Under the pieces are notes generated by a model. The model ran no database searches, had not been told where the DNA came from, and saw nothing but the letters and a program-made list of their open reading frames with translations. 64,000 nucleotides of DNA from Argentina anserina (Eukaryota > Streptophyta > Magnoliopsida > Rosales > Rosaceae): contig NC_065873.1 of NCBI RefSeq assembly GCF_933775445.1, positions 9,424,001 to 9,488,000 on the forward strand. Direction: 5' to 3'. Below, piece after piece: positions 10,524 to 22,000 of the stretch; the first letter of the stretch is position 1, and each line of letters starts with the position of its first letter. A program made the translations under genes and the position numbers.

Positions 10524-10950
10524 AGTAACCCTTTTTGCCCTTTTTGTCATCAAGTTCCAAAATCAATTAGACATGTTTTTTTTTTTGCTTGCCCTTGGTC
10601 ACAAAAAACTTGGTTTTTGCATCCTGTAGCTTCTTGAAGGCGAACCTTAGAGCCGGTCGGGTTGGATATACCCCATCGGCGTATTTGATATTTCGAGCCA
10701 AGTCGCTTATTTTACATCTGCATGATTTTACTTGACTTGCCATAAACCTTACAAGACTTGTTATAGCCTTGGTTCGACTTTCGTTATGTGTTTTTACGTT
10801 AACAATCTATATATATACTGTTATATTTGTATATAAATGGTTTTCAAACCTAACTACAGTTGGGTCGTTACCCGCATCGGGTTAGCAAGGACGAGTGTTC
10901 ACCCCTACTTTTCAGGTACCTGGAAGCCAGTTCATGAGGACTTGTACTAG
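10524..10950. other. Unassigned AT-rich spacer
   Basis: Contains a T-run at about 10,577-10,588 and AT-rich runs at about 10,808-10,842. 'ggttggatataccccatcgg' and 'gggtcgttacccgcatcggg' (about 10,660 and 10,862) are reminiscent of a retroposon or simple dispersed repeat, but there is no coding frame or known feature. I see no gene here. Confidence 0.4.
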
Positions 10951-11757
10951 GTGCTAGTGGCGTCGCATCACTTATGGTTCACTCTCGATACCGAGGAGCC
11001 AGCTTCCAGTGTGACTTCTTATTTACCCGATCTCTGTTTCTACTTCAACAATTGCACGATGCATACTCTGTTACTTGTCATTTCAGTCGTGCAATTGTTT
11101 CCTTTGGCCTATGGTGATTACTGCTGCATTTCGGGACCGAAAATGGTCTCAGGGTGTGACACATTTGCTAAGTTATTAGCTGAGATCATCAAACTTAAGG
11201 CTCACCACCCTGACCATCCTATCAAATTCATTTGTTTGGATAATGCTGGAGAATTCACCTCTAAAACTTTTAATGATTACTGCATGTCTATTGGGATCGA
11301 AGTTGAACATCATATTCCTCATGTTCATTCACAGAACGGTCTAGCAGAGGCTACCATCAAGCGTATTCAGCTTGTTGCTTAGGCTATGGTTATGGGTACA
11401 AACATGCCGATCTCTGCGTGGGGATATGCAGTGTTGCATGCAGCGACACTATTTAGTTTCATACCAGCGGCTAACCAAGTGTTTAGTGTGTTCTGATAGA
11501 CGATTAGGTATCTATGTTGTCTATAATTCCCCAACTATTGTCCGCTTCTTAGCACCAACCACCGGAGTTCTCTTTACTGCAAGATTTGTAGATTGTCACT
11601 TTGATGAGACATGCTTCTTGTTGTTAGGGAGAGATGGGAATGTTATCATTCCAAATGAACATCAAGAATTGATGTGGTGTGTCCCCACTATGTCTCATTA
11701 TGATCCATGCACTGTTCAAAGTGAGTTAGAAGTGCAACGCATTATTGACCTCTAGAA
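10951..11757 (+). pseudogene. Ty1/copia integrase remnant
   Basis: Frames at 11,150-11,385 encode KLKAHHPDHPIKFICLDNAG and then EFTSKTFNDYC, VEHHIPHVHSQNGLAEATIK and RIQLVA. These are the second Asp and the catalytic Glu region of a copia integrase core. After an in-frame TAG the sequence continues with AMVMGTNMPISAWGYAVLHA, then in another frame with YNSPTIVRFLAPTTGVLFTA and RFVDCHFDE, the typical post-integrase linker. Several stops and frame changes show decay. The N-terminal part (gag, protease) is not seen upstream. Confidence 0.8.
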
Positions 11758-13258
11758 AGTCGAGCCCGACGGCTTTGTAGATATTACTAAAGTGACGTAA
11801 TCAACATACCCACTGCAAATGTATGGGCACTATTAGATGTCTTAAAATACAGGCGTAGAAGACAAGTTCCTAGACCTAGCACTGTTGGCACCGAGGCCAA
11901 AACATTCTGCGCCCCTTGTGGTGACGATGCCGAGATGGACCGGCATAGAGCAGCTTCGGGCTCGGCTCCTCAAAGGAAAAGGGAGAGACCGATAAACTCT
12001 AAAGATTCAAAGCCTATAAATAAATGAATAACCAAGACACAACGCGTCATCAACAATGAATCTCCATCGTATGAAGTTGTCTCTGATTACAGCTATGTCC
12101 ATGAATGAACTCAAGTGTTACCGTGGGATGCTATAGAACATTGTTTGATGCAAAGAACAATGAAATCTCAGTGAACTACACAAGTAAGTAATCGGTCTGA
12201 AACTGAGCCACCACATGCATTGATGATGTTTTCGCTTATTCTGTCTCACATGAGATCATATCCGAAGACGACGTTGACCCTCGCTCTGTAGCTGAATGCG
12301 AACGCATAGCAGATTGATTGAAGTGGAAGGAAGTAATCTAGGCAGAACTTGACTCATTAAAGAAAAGAGAAATCTTCGGAAAGGTTGAATAGACTCCAAG
12401 AAATGTCAAACTTGTTGGACATAAATGGGTTTTCGTTCATAAGCGTAATGAGATGAACGAGATCGTGCACAAGGATTGTCACTAAAATTTGGCATTGACA
12501 ATGAGGAGACTTATTCTCTTGTTATGGACATCATTGCCTTCCGCTACCTCATTAGTCTCGTAGTGTCCGAAAGACTAAACATGCAGCTTATAGATGTGGT
12601 CATAGCTTATCTCTATGGGGATCTTGACGCAGAGATATGCATGAAAGGTCTAGAGGGACTACCTTTACCTCTATCAAGTGCCTCCAGACCACGGAGTGCT
12701 CATGCAATCAGATTACGTTGTTCATTGTACGGTTTGAAGCAATCCAGAAGAATGTGGTACTATCGGTTGCACAAGTACTTGAAAGAGAGAGGTTATAAGA
12801 ATGATGAACTATACCCATGCCTATTCATATGAAAGACAAATTCTGGATTTGTCATTGTTGCGGTTACGTAGATGACATGAATATAATTGGTACTCTTGAT
12901 GAGATTGAAGAGACCGTGTCTTACTTGAAGTCAGAATTTGAGATGAATGACCTAGGGAGGACGAGATTTTGTCTCGGCCTTGAGCTTGTGCACAGGGCGA
13001 CGGCATCTTAGTGTACCAGTCGAATTACACACATAAAATACTTTCGACATTTCAATATGGATCTATGCAGTCCATTGTCTACTCCCATGGTCATCCGAAG
13101 TCTATATATCAAGAAAGATCTATTCCGTCCTAAAGTGGATGATGAAGAAATTCTTGGTCCTGAAGTTCCATACCTTATTGCAATTGGAGCACTATTGTAT
13201 CTTGCTCAATGCATTAGACCGAACATATCTTTCGCAGTGAACTTATTACCACATTAAT
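11758..13258 (+). pseudogene. Ty1/copia reverse transcriptase/RNase H remnant
   Basis: Linker sequence (11,758-12,330) leads to RT signatures: LVGHKWVFVHKRNE, YSLVMDIIAFRYLISLVVSE, LNMQLIDVVIAYLYGDLDAE, RLRCSLYGLKQSRRMWYYRL, the catalytic YVDD at about 12,866-12,877 (GYVDDMNIIGT), and EFEMNDLGRTRFCLGLEL. The connection to RNase H follows: CSPLSTPMVIRS, then VPYLIAIGALLYLAQCIRPN and ISFAVNLL. It stops at 13,258 without an RNase H domain or LTR. Multiple frameshifts and stops are present. Clade not assigned. It abuts an unrelated host-gene relic, so its 3' end was truncated. Confidence 0.85.
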
Positions 13259-13946
13259 AGATATACCGTTTCTGGTAGGAAATATGAGCAGATTATAGAA
13301 GAGTTTAACAAGTTACACAAAATTGATCAGAGGCTCTTCACTCGTTTAACTTGTGATCAGAGACGTGACCTGGATGAATCAGCATGGGTTATGGCTTTCT
13401 GGATGTCAATTGAGCACATCAGCAAAGAATAAGAATTTGGTGAACAAGGCATTGGCTCTACCTGTCACTGATCTCAACGCCATGGCTGACAAGACAGTAA
13501 TGGCCTTGAATTACATTAAAAGTGATCATATACATAATGAAACGGAACTTCTTGAGCTCCAAGCAATAAGTGAAAGTCTGGTCACCCTCAAGTTCTTCCA
13601 TGACAACTGTAGTGCGATCATTCGCGGAGTCATCAGATTTGTCAAAGATATTTGCTTGAGAGCTTTCCAGGACTTTCCCTATCAACCATACTACCATGCC
13701 AAGAACAAGCTTATTGAAGAAAATAGGAGTATTATTCATCAAGAAAGGCAGATCAAGAATGAAGAACTGGTGTGAACTTCTAGAAATTTGCCATCGAGTG
13801 ACGGTGAGAGTGATGACCAAGAGAGGACTCTCTTCCTAACATTCTCTCAAGGTTTCCCGCTTTCAGAAAACGAAGTTAGAGAGTGCTTCACAAGGGAATT
13901 TGGTGATGTTGTTGATCGTATTTCCATGCAAGATGTCATGGATAAA

Positions 13947-16272
13947 TGACACGACCCGCCCCAATATATACCCTAATATCGAGACAGATCGTGCAGACAC
14001 CACTGTCAAAGGAGATATACTCAAAAAATTTGGTATAGTCTCCCCTGAAAGTAGCAAGCCCTACATACACAAAAAAACACTCCCATTATCTCAAATTCAA
14101 ACCCAACACCTGGAGCCATCATGCTCCCCAAAATTTCCAACTTCACAGCCATAATTCATAAATATAACTCAAATGCATGACGAAGTAGGCAATGTTCGTT
14201 ACCTAATATCATTGGACACCTGGAGCTCGTAGCTCATCTTATACCGCAACCGCCCAACCCACTAAGACGACAGGGTCAATAACAATCAGACAACATTCTA
14301 TAAACAACGAACCGTGTAAATTTATAATTAAAATAACGTCCACTCAAGAAGAAAACACAAGACTGCATGACACTCGGCTAGTCATAAGTCCTCTTCTTTC
14401 CAAATCTCTATCGGTACTCTACTAATACATCCCCTCTCTTTTAATGACTCGGTAACATCGACACCACTTCCGGTTCATCCCCTCTCATCCAATTTCATAC
14501 TCTCGTTGCATTGCCGATTCATCCCCTCTCTCTCTCTCGGTTCTGCAATTTGCAGAGTCCACTAGTTCATCCCCTCTCTCCTAGTGTCTCAAAACTCTGC
14601 AGGTTCATCCCCACTCTTCCTAGTCTGCCGGTTCATCCCCTCTCTTTTAGGTCTGGCGGTCTCTAATAAGCGGACTAGCCCCACTAGTCAAAATCATATC
14701 ATTGGAAGACTAGCCCCGCTAGTCAATATCATATCTCACTGCACCCTGAGTCTCACTCGCGAACGCATAACAATATCACTGTACCCCGAGTCTCACTCAT
14801 AAACGCCGAAGCCAATCAATCCAACTAACTGAGATAACCAAAACCACAACCCAAACGATCACAACAGTCGGCATTTACCCGCATACCTTTACCTGACAAT
14901 AAATTTCCCGATCCTAACACTAATTTCGACATGAGTAATTAACGTCATACTAACTATCTAATGATATAATCAATAATAACCCACAATCTAATCTATAATA
15001 TTTGTGACTCCACCCAAACCTTGGTTGGGCTGCCAACGTACCCTATAAAAAGGATCAAGCCATTCGTAGTTCAATTATCCCCCAAGCCAATCACTCTGAC
15101 CAACTGAAACCACGGAACCTACAACCGCCAACGATCAATAATAAAGGTCAGTATCACAAACCCTCACATTTACAACAAGCCTACAACACTCACCTTGACA
15201 ATGCAAACCTCATAGCCCTACAGGTTCATATATCACGGACACATCATCACAACCGACACACATAACCAATATCATAACCATCATTCATGAAGCACACAAC
15301 ACCATATCCATTATCAATCAAGACAATCACATTCTTAACACATGACTAAGAATCGATACAAACACATAGCTGCCAACATTAAATAAACACAATGCTTACG
15401 TCAACAACATATTATTCCTACCAACGATAATCTATATCAACAACATCATACGATAATCCAATTCGTCGATTAAGATGTCGATAAGTTTGTATCGACGAAT
15501 GCTACTCAATGGAGCAAATCACTGCTTGAAAAACTCTCACACGCGCTGGCGCCACAACAGCTGCGTGTGGGCCCACGCGCCACCATCTCCAACCACTCTG
15601 AATCGACTCGACTCTAACATGAAAGTTATAGATCATACAAAAAGGCACATTTTTCATACCTGCACTGAAGTCCAGTTCGGTCGTGTAGTGGCCGAAAAAC
15701 GGATAAGATGCCAACGGTGTCTTGTATCGTGAAACTCCATCTTGCAGCTCTGTTCGATCTTCTAGGTACTTGGAATTGAAACCAGAGGAAGGGATTTAGG
15801 GGAAGGAAGTGATCTTGAGCTCTTGGGGTGGCCGGAGACGGCGGCACCGGCGACAGCTGCCCTTCCGACGATTGCAACTCCGTGCACGTGGTCAGCTCGG
15901 TTGGAGGCCTAACTCAAACGAATGGTGACGTTGTTCTGGTCATTTTACGCGGGTGGGTGGCGTCGCCAGACGACGGAGATGGCTGGGAGAGAAGATCCGG
16001 CTAGGTTTCGTGTGACAGTACCCGACCTGAAAATTTATGATTTTCCTCCTTTTTAATCCCCCTATTTATACTAAATTCTAAAAATGCCCAAAAGCTCTTT
16101 TGATTTGTAATTTTTTCATACGAACTATGATTTGGACATGTCATGTGTCTACGAACTCGTATCGACGAGCTTTACAGCTTTCGTGAAGAGAGTTTTCTCG
16201 AAAAACTTACGCATCTAAAAGTCAACTTTTAGAGTCGTTACACTTAGTACGACTCTCAATCTGAGTAAAAAG
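13947..16272 (-). mobile_element. Long LTR-type insertion (minus strand), probable TSD ATAAA
   Basis: On the minus strand the canonical ends would be TGTAACGACTC at 16,242 and GGGTCGTGTCA at 13,947, resembling TGTAATAACCC and GGGTCGTTACA of the LTR at 58,308. Shared landmarks are 'tcttcacgaaag', 'agctcgtcgatacgagttcg', TATAAATAGG at 16,061-16,070, and a GC-rich 'gggccc-acgcgc' block. ATAAA occurs at 13,942-13,946 and 16,273-16,277, and the interrupted host frame fits best if 13,947-16,272 is removed. That leaves 30 bp (16,243-16,272) beyond the TGTAAC start unexplained. No internal region or second LTR is seen, so it is likely a solo LTR with an odd outer end. Confidence 0.65.
16061..16070 (-). 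promoter_or_regulatory. TATA box of minus-strand LTR
   Basis: TATAAATAGG on the minus strand, identical to the box at 58,628-58,637 in the related LTR and at a comparable distance from the 'agctcgtcgatacgagttcg' block. Confidence 0.55.
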
Positions 16273-16449
16273 ATAAAAGTAAAATCGTAATGAATTGTGG
16301 TTAGTTCGGCATCCTTGATTCCAATGATTCTTGATGGAAGAAGGAAGGTGACCTTGAGAATAAATGGCAAGCACATTAGGGCCAAAAAGTCTGTTTTGCG
16401 ATCAAATTCACCAGAGGCATCACCGCATGATCATAACCTCGACTACTAA

Positions 16450-16920
16450 CTTATTCGTAGGAAGTGTCTATGTGACGCATGCACACACTATTGTTTTAAA
16501 TTTTTTTAGGTACAAGTAAAGTACTCACTCGAGTCCCAGAATGTAAAATTTGTTTTCAAGTTTAAAGTTGGCCCCAACTCAAGAGACATGAGAAATTCCG
16601 ACACGTAGTTTAACCAATATCTGTCAAATTAAAGAAAAGAAACTTCGATCCCCTTATATTAACCTCGTGCGCCCAGACCATCTAGTCACATTCACTGCTC
16701 CCCTCCATACAGAAGGCAAGGAAATCAAATATCAGTTCCAATTAGCTCCCCCACCGGTGTCCATCACTTTCAATTAAAGTTTATAAAAAAAAATTTATTC
16801 CACAATAGAATGCCATGCATAATGTTTTAGCACCCTCATGACTAGAACATTATTAAATAACATAGCCGAAAAGTTCAAATCAGGTGTTGCTCCACAAGCC
16901 ATAGGCAAACGAAGCTGCAA
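16450..16920. other. Intergenic region and 3' UTR of CHCHD gene
   Basis: The right part (about 16,780-16,920) is the 3' UTR of the minus-strand gene. The left part (16,450-16,780) shows no open frame, repeat or RNA gene that I recognise. Confidence 0.5.
16794..16799 (-). terminator. Poly(A) signal of CHCHD gene
   Basis: AATAAA on the minus strand, about 122 nt downstream of the TAA stop, followed by a T-rich region. Position and motif fit a plant near-upstream element. Confidence 0.5.
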
Positions 16921-18604
16921 TTAGGCGCTCAACATGCCAGAGTTCTTCTTACACTCGGACAGCATATCCATGTAGAACTGGCACTTGCTGATGTCACTTC
17001 CAAAGTTGCTGACACACTGCAGAAGAGCCAAAAATTTACATTTATTTAAGCCAAACTTGCTATCACTTCATACATAACTCAAATTCATTGCAACGTTTTA
17101 TGATTACAGAATTAATGAACTACATGGCATCGACCTGACAAGTAGGACAACCACTCCTAATTTAAAATATAATTACATCTTCACCTCATCTCAACAAGGT
17201 TAAAATGGAAAACATCACCAGCAGACATGGTTTTACAACATCGGAGAAAAGGGACTTCTCAAAATGATAACATATACAAGGAGAAAAAAACATATACGAA
17301 ACCGGCAACTAGAATGGAATTTTATCACTAGTAATAGAAATGATGGCAAATGGCAAAAAGGAATAAGAAAAACTCTACTGAGTCATGAGGACTGGTCGCA
17401 AGCTAAAACCACCTGGCAAAACCCACTCTTGCAACAGTAAATGGGAAAACGGAAGGATTGACACCAAAATTTACAAGTAACTACACGTACTAGTCCTAAT
17501 ACTTAATAGAGCATAGAGGCTGTGAACACTTTCCAGAACTCACTAAAGTTGTATAAAAGCAAAAAATAAAGGGTTTTGAAGATGAGGTGCTTACATCTTG
17601 GAATGCCTTAGAGTGAATACTGCAAGCGTCAGAGTTGGCCATGGATGCTGGAGCAGCAGAGGCCTCAGATGCTACCGTCTCATGCTGAATGGTGCGAGGA
17701 CCCATCACAGCATCCACAGCCCTGTGTGCTACAGCACTTCCACCTCCAAAAGCCATTCCTACGGAAAGAAATGGGAAACATTATTGAATCCTGAACATAA
17801 TTCAATGACAGTCAATGCATCACTGAGAAACTAGATATGGGTCACAGTTTATTACCCTGAGCTATGGTTGATCCAATCCCCCCAAGCATAGATCCACCAC
17901 TTCCACTTTGTACAGGAGCTGGGGGAGGTGCCTGGCGAACTGCATGAAACAAGACATTTGATGTAATTAGAGGCTGATAGCTTAGTGTGGTACTACCAAA
18001 CAATTAATACCGTATCACAATTAAGACAATGTCGAATATAAGTACCTGGAGCAGGTGCTGGGGCACGACGAGGAGCTGGGCGAGCAGAACGACCTGAAAA
18101 CAATACACATTAGCCAATTAGAAACAGAAAGAAATGCAGATTATCTAGTACAAGTATCAAACACGGACATGATGACAACCAAAATCACTACGACAATTAA
18201 ACAATTTTAGGTTTCAAGCCAAATACTGGAAATTCCTCAACTGCGGATAAACAAGAACTGCAAGACTTTCTGTTGAGCTCATTTAGCTGCCGGAAAAAAT
18301 AATTAAATAAACGAAAAAGGAGTAGTGCTAAGAAAACAATACATGGCAACATAAATTAGCTATTCAAACACAACTCTGAAATTAACTATTCAATAACAAC
18401 TAATAGCATCAAATACACATACAACATTCAAATCGAAAACAAAAGCACACAACCCTTTAATAAATTGATAATTAAAAGAAAACCCATATCCCTAACAGAA
18501 TACCAAGATCCAGGCACTAGCATTCCTGAGTTGTCAAAGAAGATAAAAAGGGGCTTTAATATAAAGGGCAGAGAGATCTAACCTCCGGAGCTTCTGCGAG
18601 CCAT
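16921..18604 (-). CDS. AT12CYS: CHCHD2/MIX17-family twin CX9C protein, five exons
   Basis: Exons on the minus strand: 18,583-18,604, 18,046-18,093, 17,856-17,939, 17,595-17,758 and 16,921-17,016, 414 nt in all, 137 residues plus stop. All four introns (489, 106, 97 and 578 bp) are GT-AG. The protein starts MARRSSGG, then has an Arg/Pro/Ala-rich N-terminus (RSARPAPRRAPAPAP), a Gly-rich weakly hydrophobic middle (GGSMLGGIGSTIAQGMAFGG, about 38-57), and a C-terminal CHCH domain with two CX9C motifs: C97-C107 and C118-C128. This matches the plant relatives of human CHCHD2/CHCHD10 (Arabidopsis At12Cys-1/-2). Family knowledge: such proteins are imported into the mitochondrial intermembrane space by the Mia40 relay and are linked to stress and respiratory complex function. 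The frame, splice sites and all four Cys are intact. Confidence 0.92.
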
Positions 18605-19059
18605 GGTAGAACAGAAAGAGATGAACGGGTTGAGGCGGCGTAGAGATTAGAGAGAACGAACCAACGACGAGAGGAGGAGTCTAGACGAAGCTATTCAGCC
18701 TCCCAGAAGCCATCAAATGTTTATTTTATACTTGAAACTTCCGGATCAGGTGCGGACAAGCGTAGGATTATGAAAACAAAACGTGTGTGACTACTGGTTC
18801 ATCGTCACGTACTTTAGTTTGTATTTTTAAGTTCCATCGGTGTTTTGACTTCGTAAGCAACTAATCTTTGCGGTCCAACTCGTGGACGAGTTCGTAAATT
18901 GGAACTCTCTAGATCTTTATGTACAACATGTGTTCTAAATATCACGATATATCGGCGATATATCGCTGATTTTTAGAAACCGATAGGATAAATGTCATAT
19001 TACCTTAATATATCGGTCAACTAAAAATATCGGGTCAACATGCGATATATCGGGTCAAA
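18605..19059 (-). promoter_or_regulatory. Promoter/5' UTR of CHCHD gene and spacer to satellite
   Basis: On the minus strand TATAAAATA lies at 18,722-18,730, about 120 bp upstream of the ATG, with a purine/pyrimidine-rich leader between. Beyond it (18,940-19,055) is a cluster of short palindromic CGATATATCG-type motifs (four to five ATATATCG copies). The promoter must lie within about 450 bp, because the satellite A array begins at about 19,060. Confidence 0.55.
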
Positions 19060-22000
19060 CTGAGTTTCTTTTAAAGTGTGTGCGTGTGTTTCTTTTAAAG
19101 TGAGTATCTTTTCAATTCCTATTTGAGTATCTTTCAATCCTCGTTTGTGTATCTTTTTGTTTTGCTTTCTGGTGCGAGTGTCTTTTGAATTCTGAGTGTC
19201 ATTCCAGTGTGTACGTACGTTTCTTTCAAACTGATTATCTTTTCAATTCCTAATTGAGTATCTTTCAATCTTTGTATGAGTATCTTTCTGTGTTGCTTTA
19301 TGGTGCGAGTCCCTTTTAATTTCTGAGTGTCATTCCAGTGTGCGTGTGTTTCTTTTCAAAGTGAGTATCTTTTAATTCCTATTTGCGTATCTTTCAATCC
19401 TCGATTGAGTATCTTTATGTGTTGTTTTCTGTTGCGAGTGTCTTTTAAATTCTGAGTGTCATTCTAGTGTGCGCGTGTGTTTCTTTCAAAGTGAGTATCT
19501 TTTCATTTCCTATTTTAGTATTTTTCAATCCTCGATTGAGTATCTTTCTGTGTTGCTTTTTGGTGCGAGTGTCTTTTGAATCATAAGTGTCATGCCAGTA
19601 TCTGCGTGTGTTTCTTTCAAAGTGAGTCTCGTTTCAATTCCTAATTTAGTATCTATCAATACTCAATTGAGTAACTTTCTGTGTTGCTTTCTAGTGCGAG
19701 TGTGTTTTGAATTCTGAGTGTCATTCCAGTGTGTGCGTGTGTTTCATTCAAAGTGAGTATCTTTTTAATTCCTATTTAAGTATCTTTCAATCCTCAATTC
19801 AGTATCTTTTTGTCTTGTTTCTGGTGCGAGTGTGTTTTGAATTCTGAGTGGCATTCAAGTGAGTGCATGTGTTTCTTTCAAAGTTGTTATCTTGCTAATT
19901 CCTATTTGAGTATCTTTCAATCCTCGATTGAGCATCTTTCTGTTTAGCTTTCTGCTGCAAGTGTCTTTTGAATTATTAGTGTCATTCTAGTGTCTACGTG
20001 TGTTTCTTTCAAAGTGAGTATCTTTCAATCCTCGATTGAGTATCTTTATGTGTTGTTTTCTGATGCGAGTGTATTTTGAATTATGAGTGTCATTCCAGTG
20101 TCTGCGTGTGTTTCTTTCAAAGTGTGTATTTTTTTTAATTCTTATTTGAGTATCTTTCAATCCTCGATTGGATATCTTTCTATTTTCCTTTATGGTGCGA
20201 GTGTCTTTTGAATTCTGAGTGTCATTCCAGTGTGTGCGTCTGTTTCTTTCAAACTGAGTTTCTTTTCAATTCCTATTTTAGTATCTTTCAATCCTCGATT
20301 GAGTATCCTTTTTTGTCGCTTTTGGGTGCGAGTCTCTTTTAATTTCTGAGTGTCATTCAAGCTTATGCATCTATTTCTTTTAAAGTGTGTATCTTTTCAA
20401 TTCCTATTTGATCATCGATTGAGTATCTTTCTGTGTCGCTTTCTAGTGCGAGTGTCTTTTGAATTCTGAGTGTGATTCCACTGTGCGCGTGTCTTTTGAA
20501 TTCCGAGTATCATGCCAGTATCTGCGTGTGTTTCTTTCAAAGTGAGTCTCGTCTCAATTCCTAATTTAGTATCTTTCAATACTCAATTGAGTAACTTTCT
20601 GTGTTGCTTTCTGGTGCGAGTGTGTTTTGAATTCTGAGTGTCATTCCAATGTGTGCGTGTGTTTCATTCAAAGTGAGTATCTTTTTAATTCCTATTTGAG
20701 TATCTTTCAATCCTCAATTCAGTATTTTTTTGTCTTGTTTCTGGTGCGAGTGTGTTTTGAATTCTGAGTGGCATTCAAGTGAGTGCATGTGTTTCTTTCA
20801 AAGTTGTTATCTTGCTAATTCCTATTTGAGTATCTTTCAATCCTCGATTGAGTATCTTTCTATTTAGCTTTCTGCTGCAAGTGTCTTTTGAATTATTAGT
20901 GTCATTCTAGTGTCTGCGTGTGTTTATTTCAAAGTGAATATCTTTTCAAATCCTATTTGAGTATCTTTCAATCCTCGATTGAGTATCTTTATGTGTTGTT
21001 TTCTGATGCGAGTGTATTTTGAATTATGAGTGTCATTCCAGTGTCTGCGTGTATTTCTTTCAAAGTGTGTATTTTTTTAATTCTTATTTGAGTATCTTTC
21101 AATCCTCGATTGGATATCGTTCTATTTTCCTTTATGGTGCGAGTGTCTTTTGAATTCTGAGTGTCATTCCAGTGTGTGCGTCTGTTTCTTTCAAACTGAG
21201 TTTATTTTCAATTCCTATTTTAGTATCTTTCAACCCTCGATTGATTATCCTTTTTTGTCGCTTTTTGGTGCGAGTCTCTTTTAATTTCTGAGTCTCATTC
21301 AAGTTTATGCATCTATTTCTTTTAAAGTGTGTATCTTTTCAATTCCTATTTAGGTATATTTCGATCATCGATTGAGTATCTTTCTGTGTCGCTTTCTAGT
21401 GCGAGTGTCTTTTGAATTCCGAGTGTGATTCCACTGTCCGCGTGTGTTTAATTCAAAGTGAGTATCTTTTCAATTCCTATTTGAGTATCTTTCAATCCTC
21501 GATTGAGTATCTTTCTATGTTATTTTCTGATGCGTGTGTCCTTTGAATTCTAACTGTCTTTCCACTATGCGCATGTGTTTCTTTCAAAGTGAGTATCTTT
21601 TCAATTCCTATTTGAGTATCTTTCAATCCTCGATTGAGTATCTTTCTGTGTTGCACTCTAGTGTGAGAATCTTTTGAATTCCGAGTGTCATTCCGGTGTG
21701 TGCAGGTGTTTTTTTCAAAGTAAGTATCTTTTCAATTCCTATTTAAGTATCTTTCAATCATCGGTTGAGTATCTTTTTGTGTCGCTTTCTGGTGCTAGTG
21801 TCTTTGGAATTACGACTGTCATTCCAATGTCTGCATATGTTTCTTTCAAACTGAGTTTCTTTTTAATTCGTATTTGAGTATCTTTCTATCCTCGATTGAG
21901 TATATTTTTGTGTTGCTTTTTGGTGTGAGTGTGTTTTGAATTCTGAGTGTCATTCTAGTGTGTGCGTGTGTTTCATTCAAATTGATTATCTTTTGAATTC

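Larger units (their letters stand above)
13264..16449 (+). pseudogene. Relic of intronless plant gene with RRM-like C-terminal half, split by an LTR
   Basis: The left part (13,264-13,946) reads KYEQIIEEFNKLHKIDQRLF, ESAWVMAFWMSIEHISKE, then after a one-base frame change KNLVNKALALPVTDLNAMAD, FFHDNCSAIIRGVIRFVKD, an in-frame TGA at 13,773-13,775, and ERTLFLTFSQGFPLSENEVR with FGDVVDRISMQDV. The right part (16,278-16,449) reads SKIVM, a frame change, SASLIPMILDGRRKVTLRIN and GKHIRAKK, ending at TAA 16,447-16,449. The two halves fit as strands and helices of one RRM-like fold: beta1 LFLTFS, helix ENEVRECF, beta4 RINGKHIRAKK. From memory it resembles an uncharacterised plant RNA-binding-like family; no function is claimed. 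An LTR with TSD ATAAA separates the halves. Confidence 0.6.
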
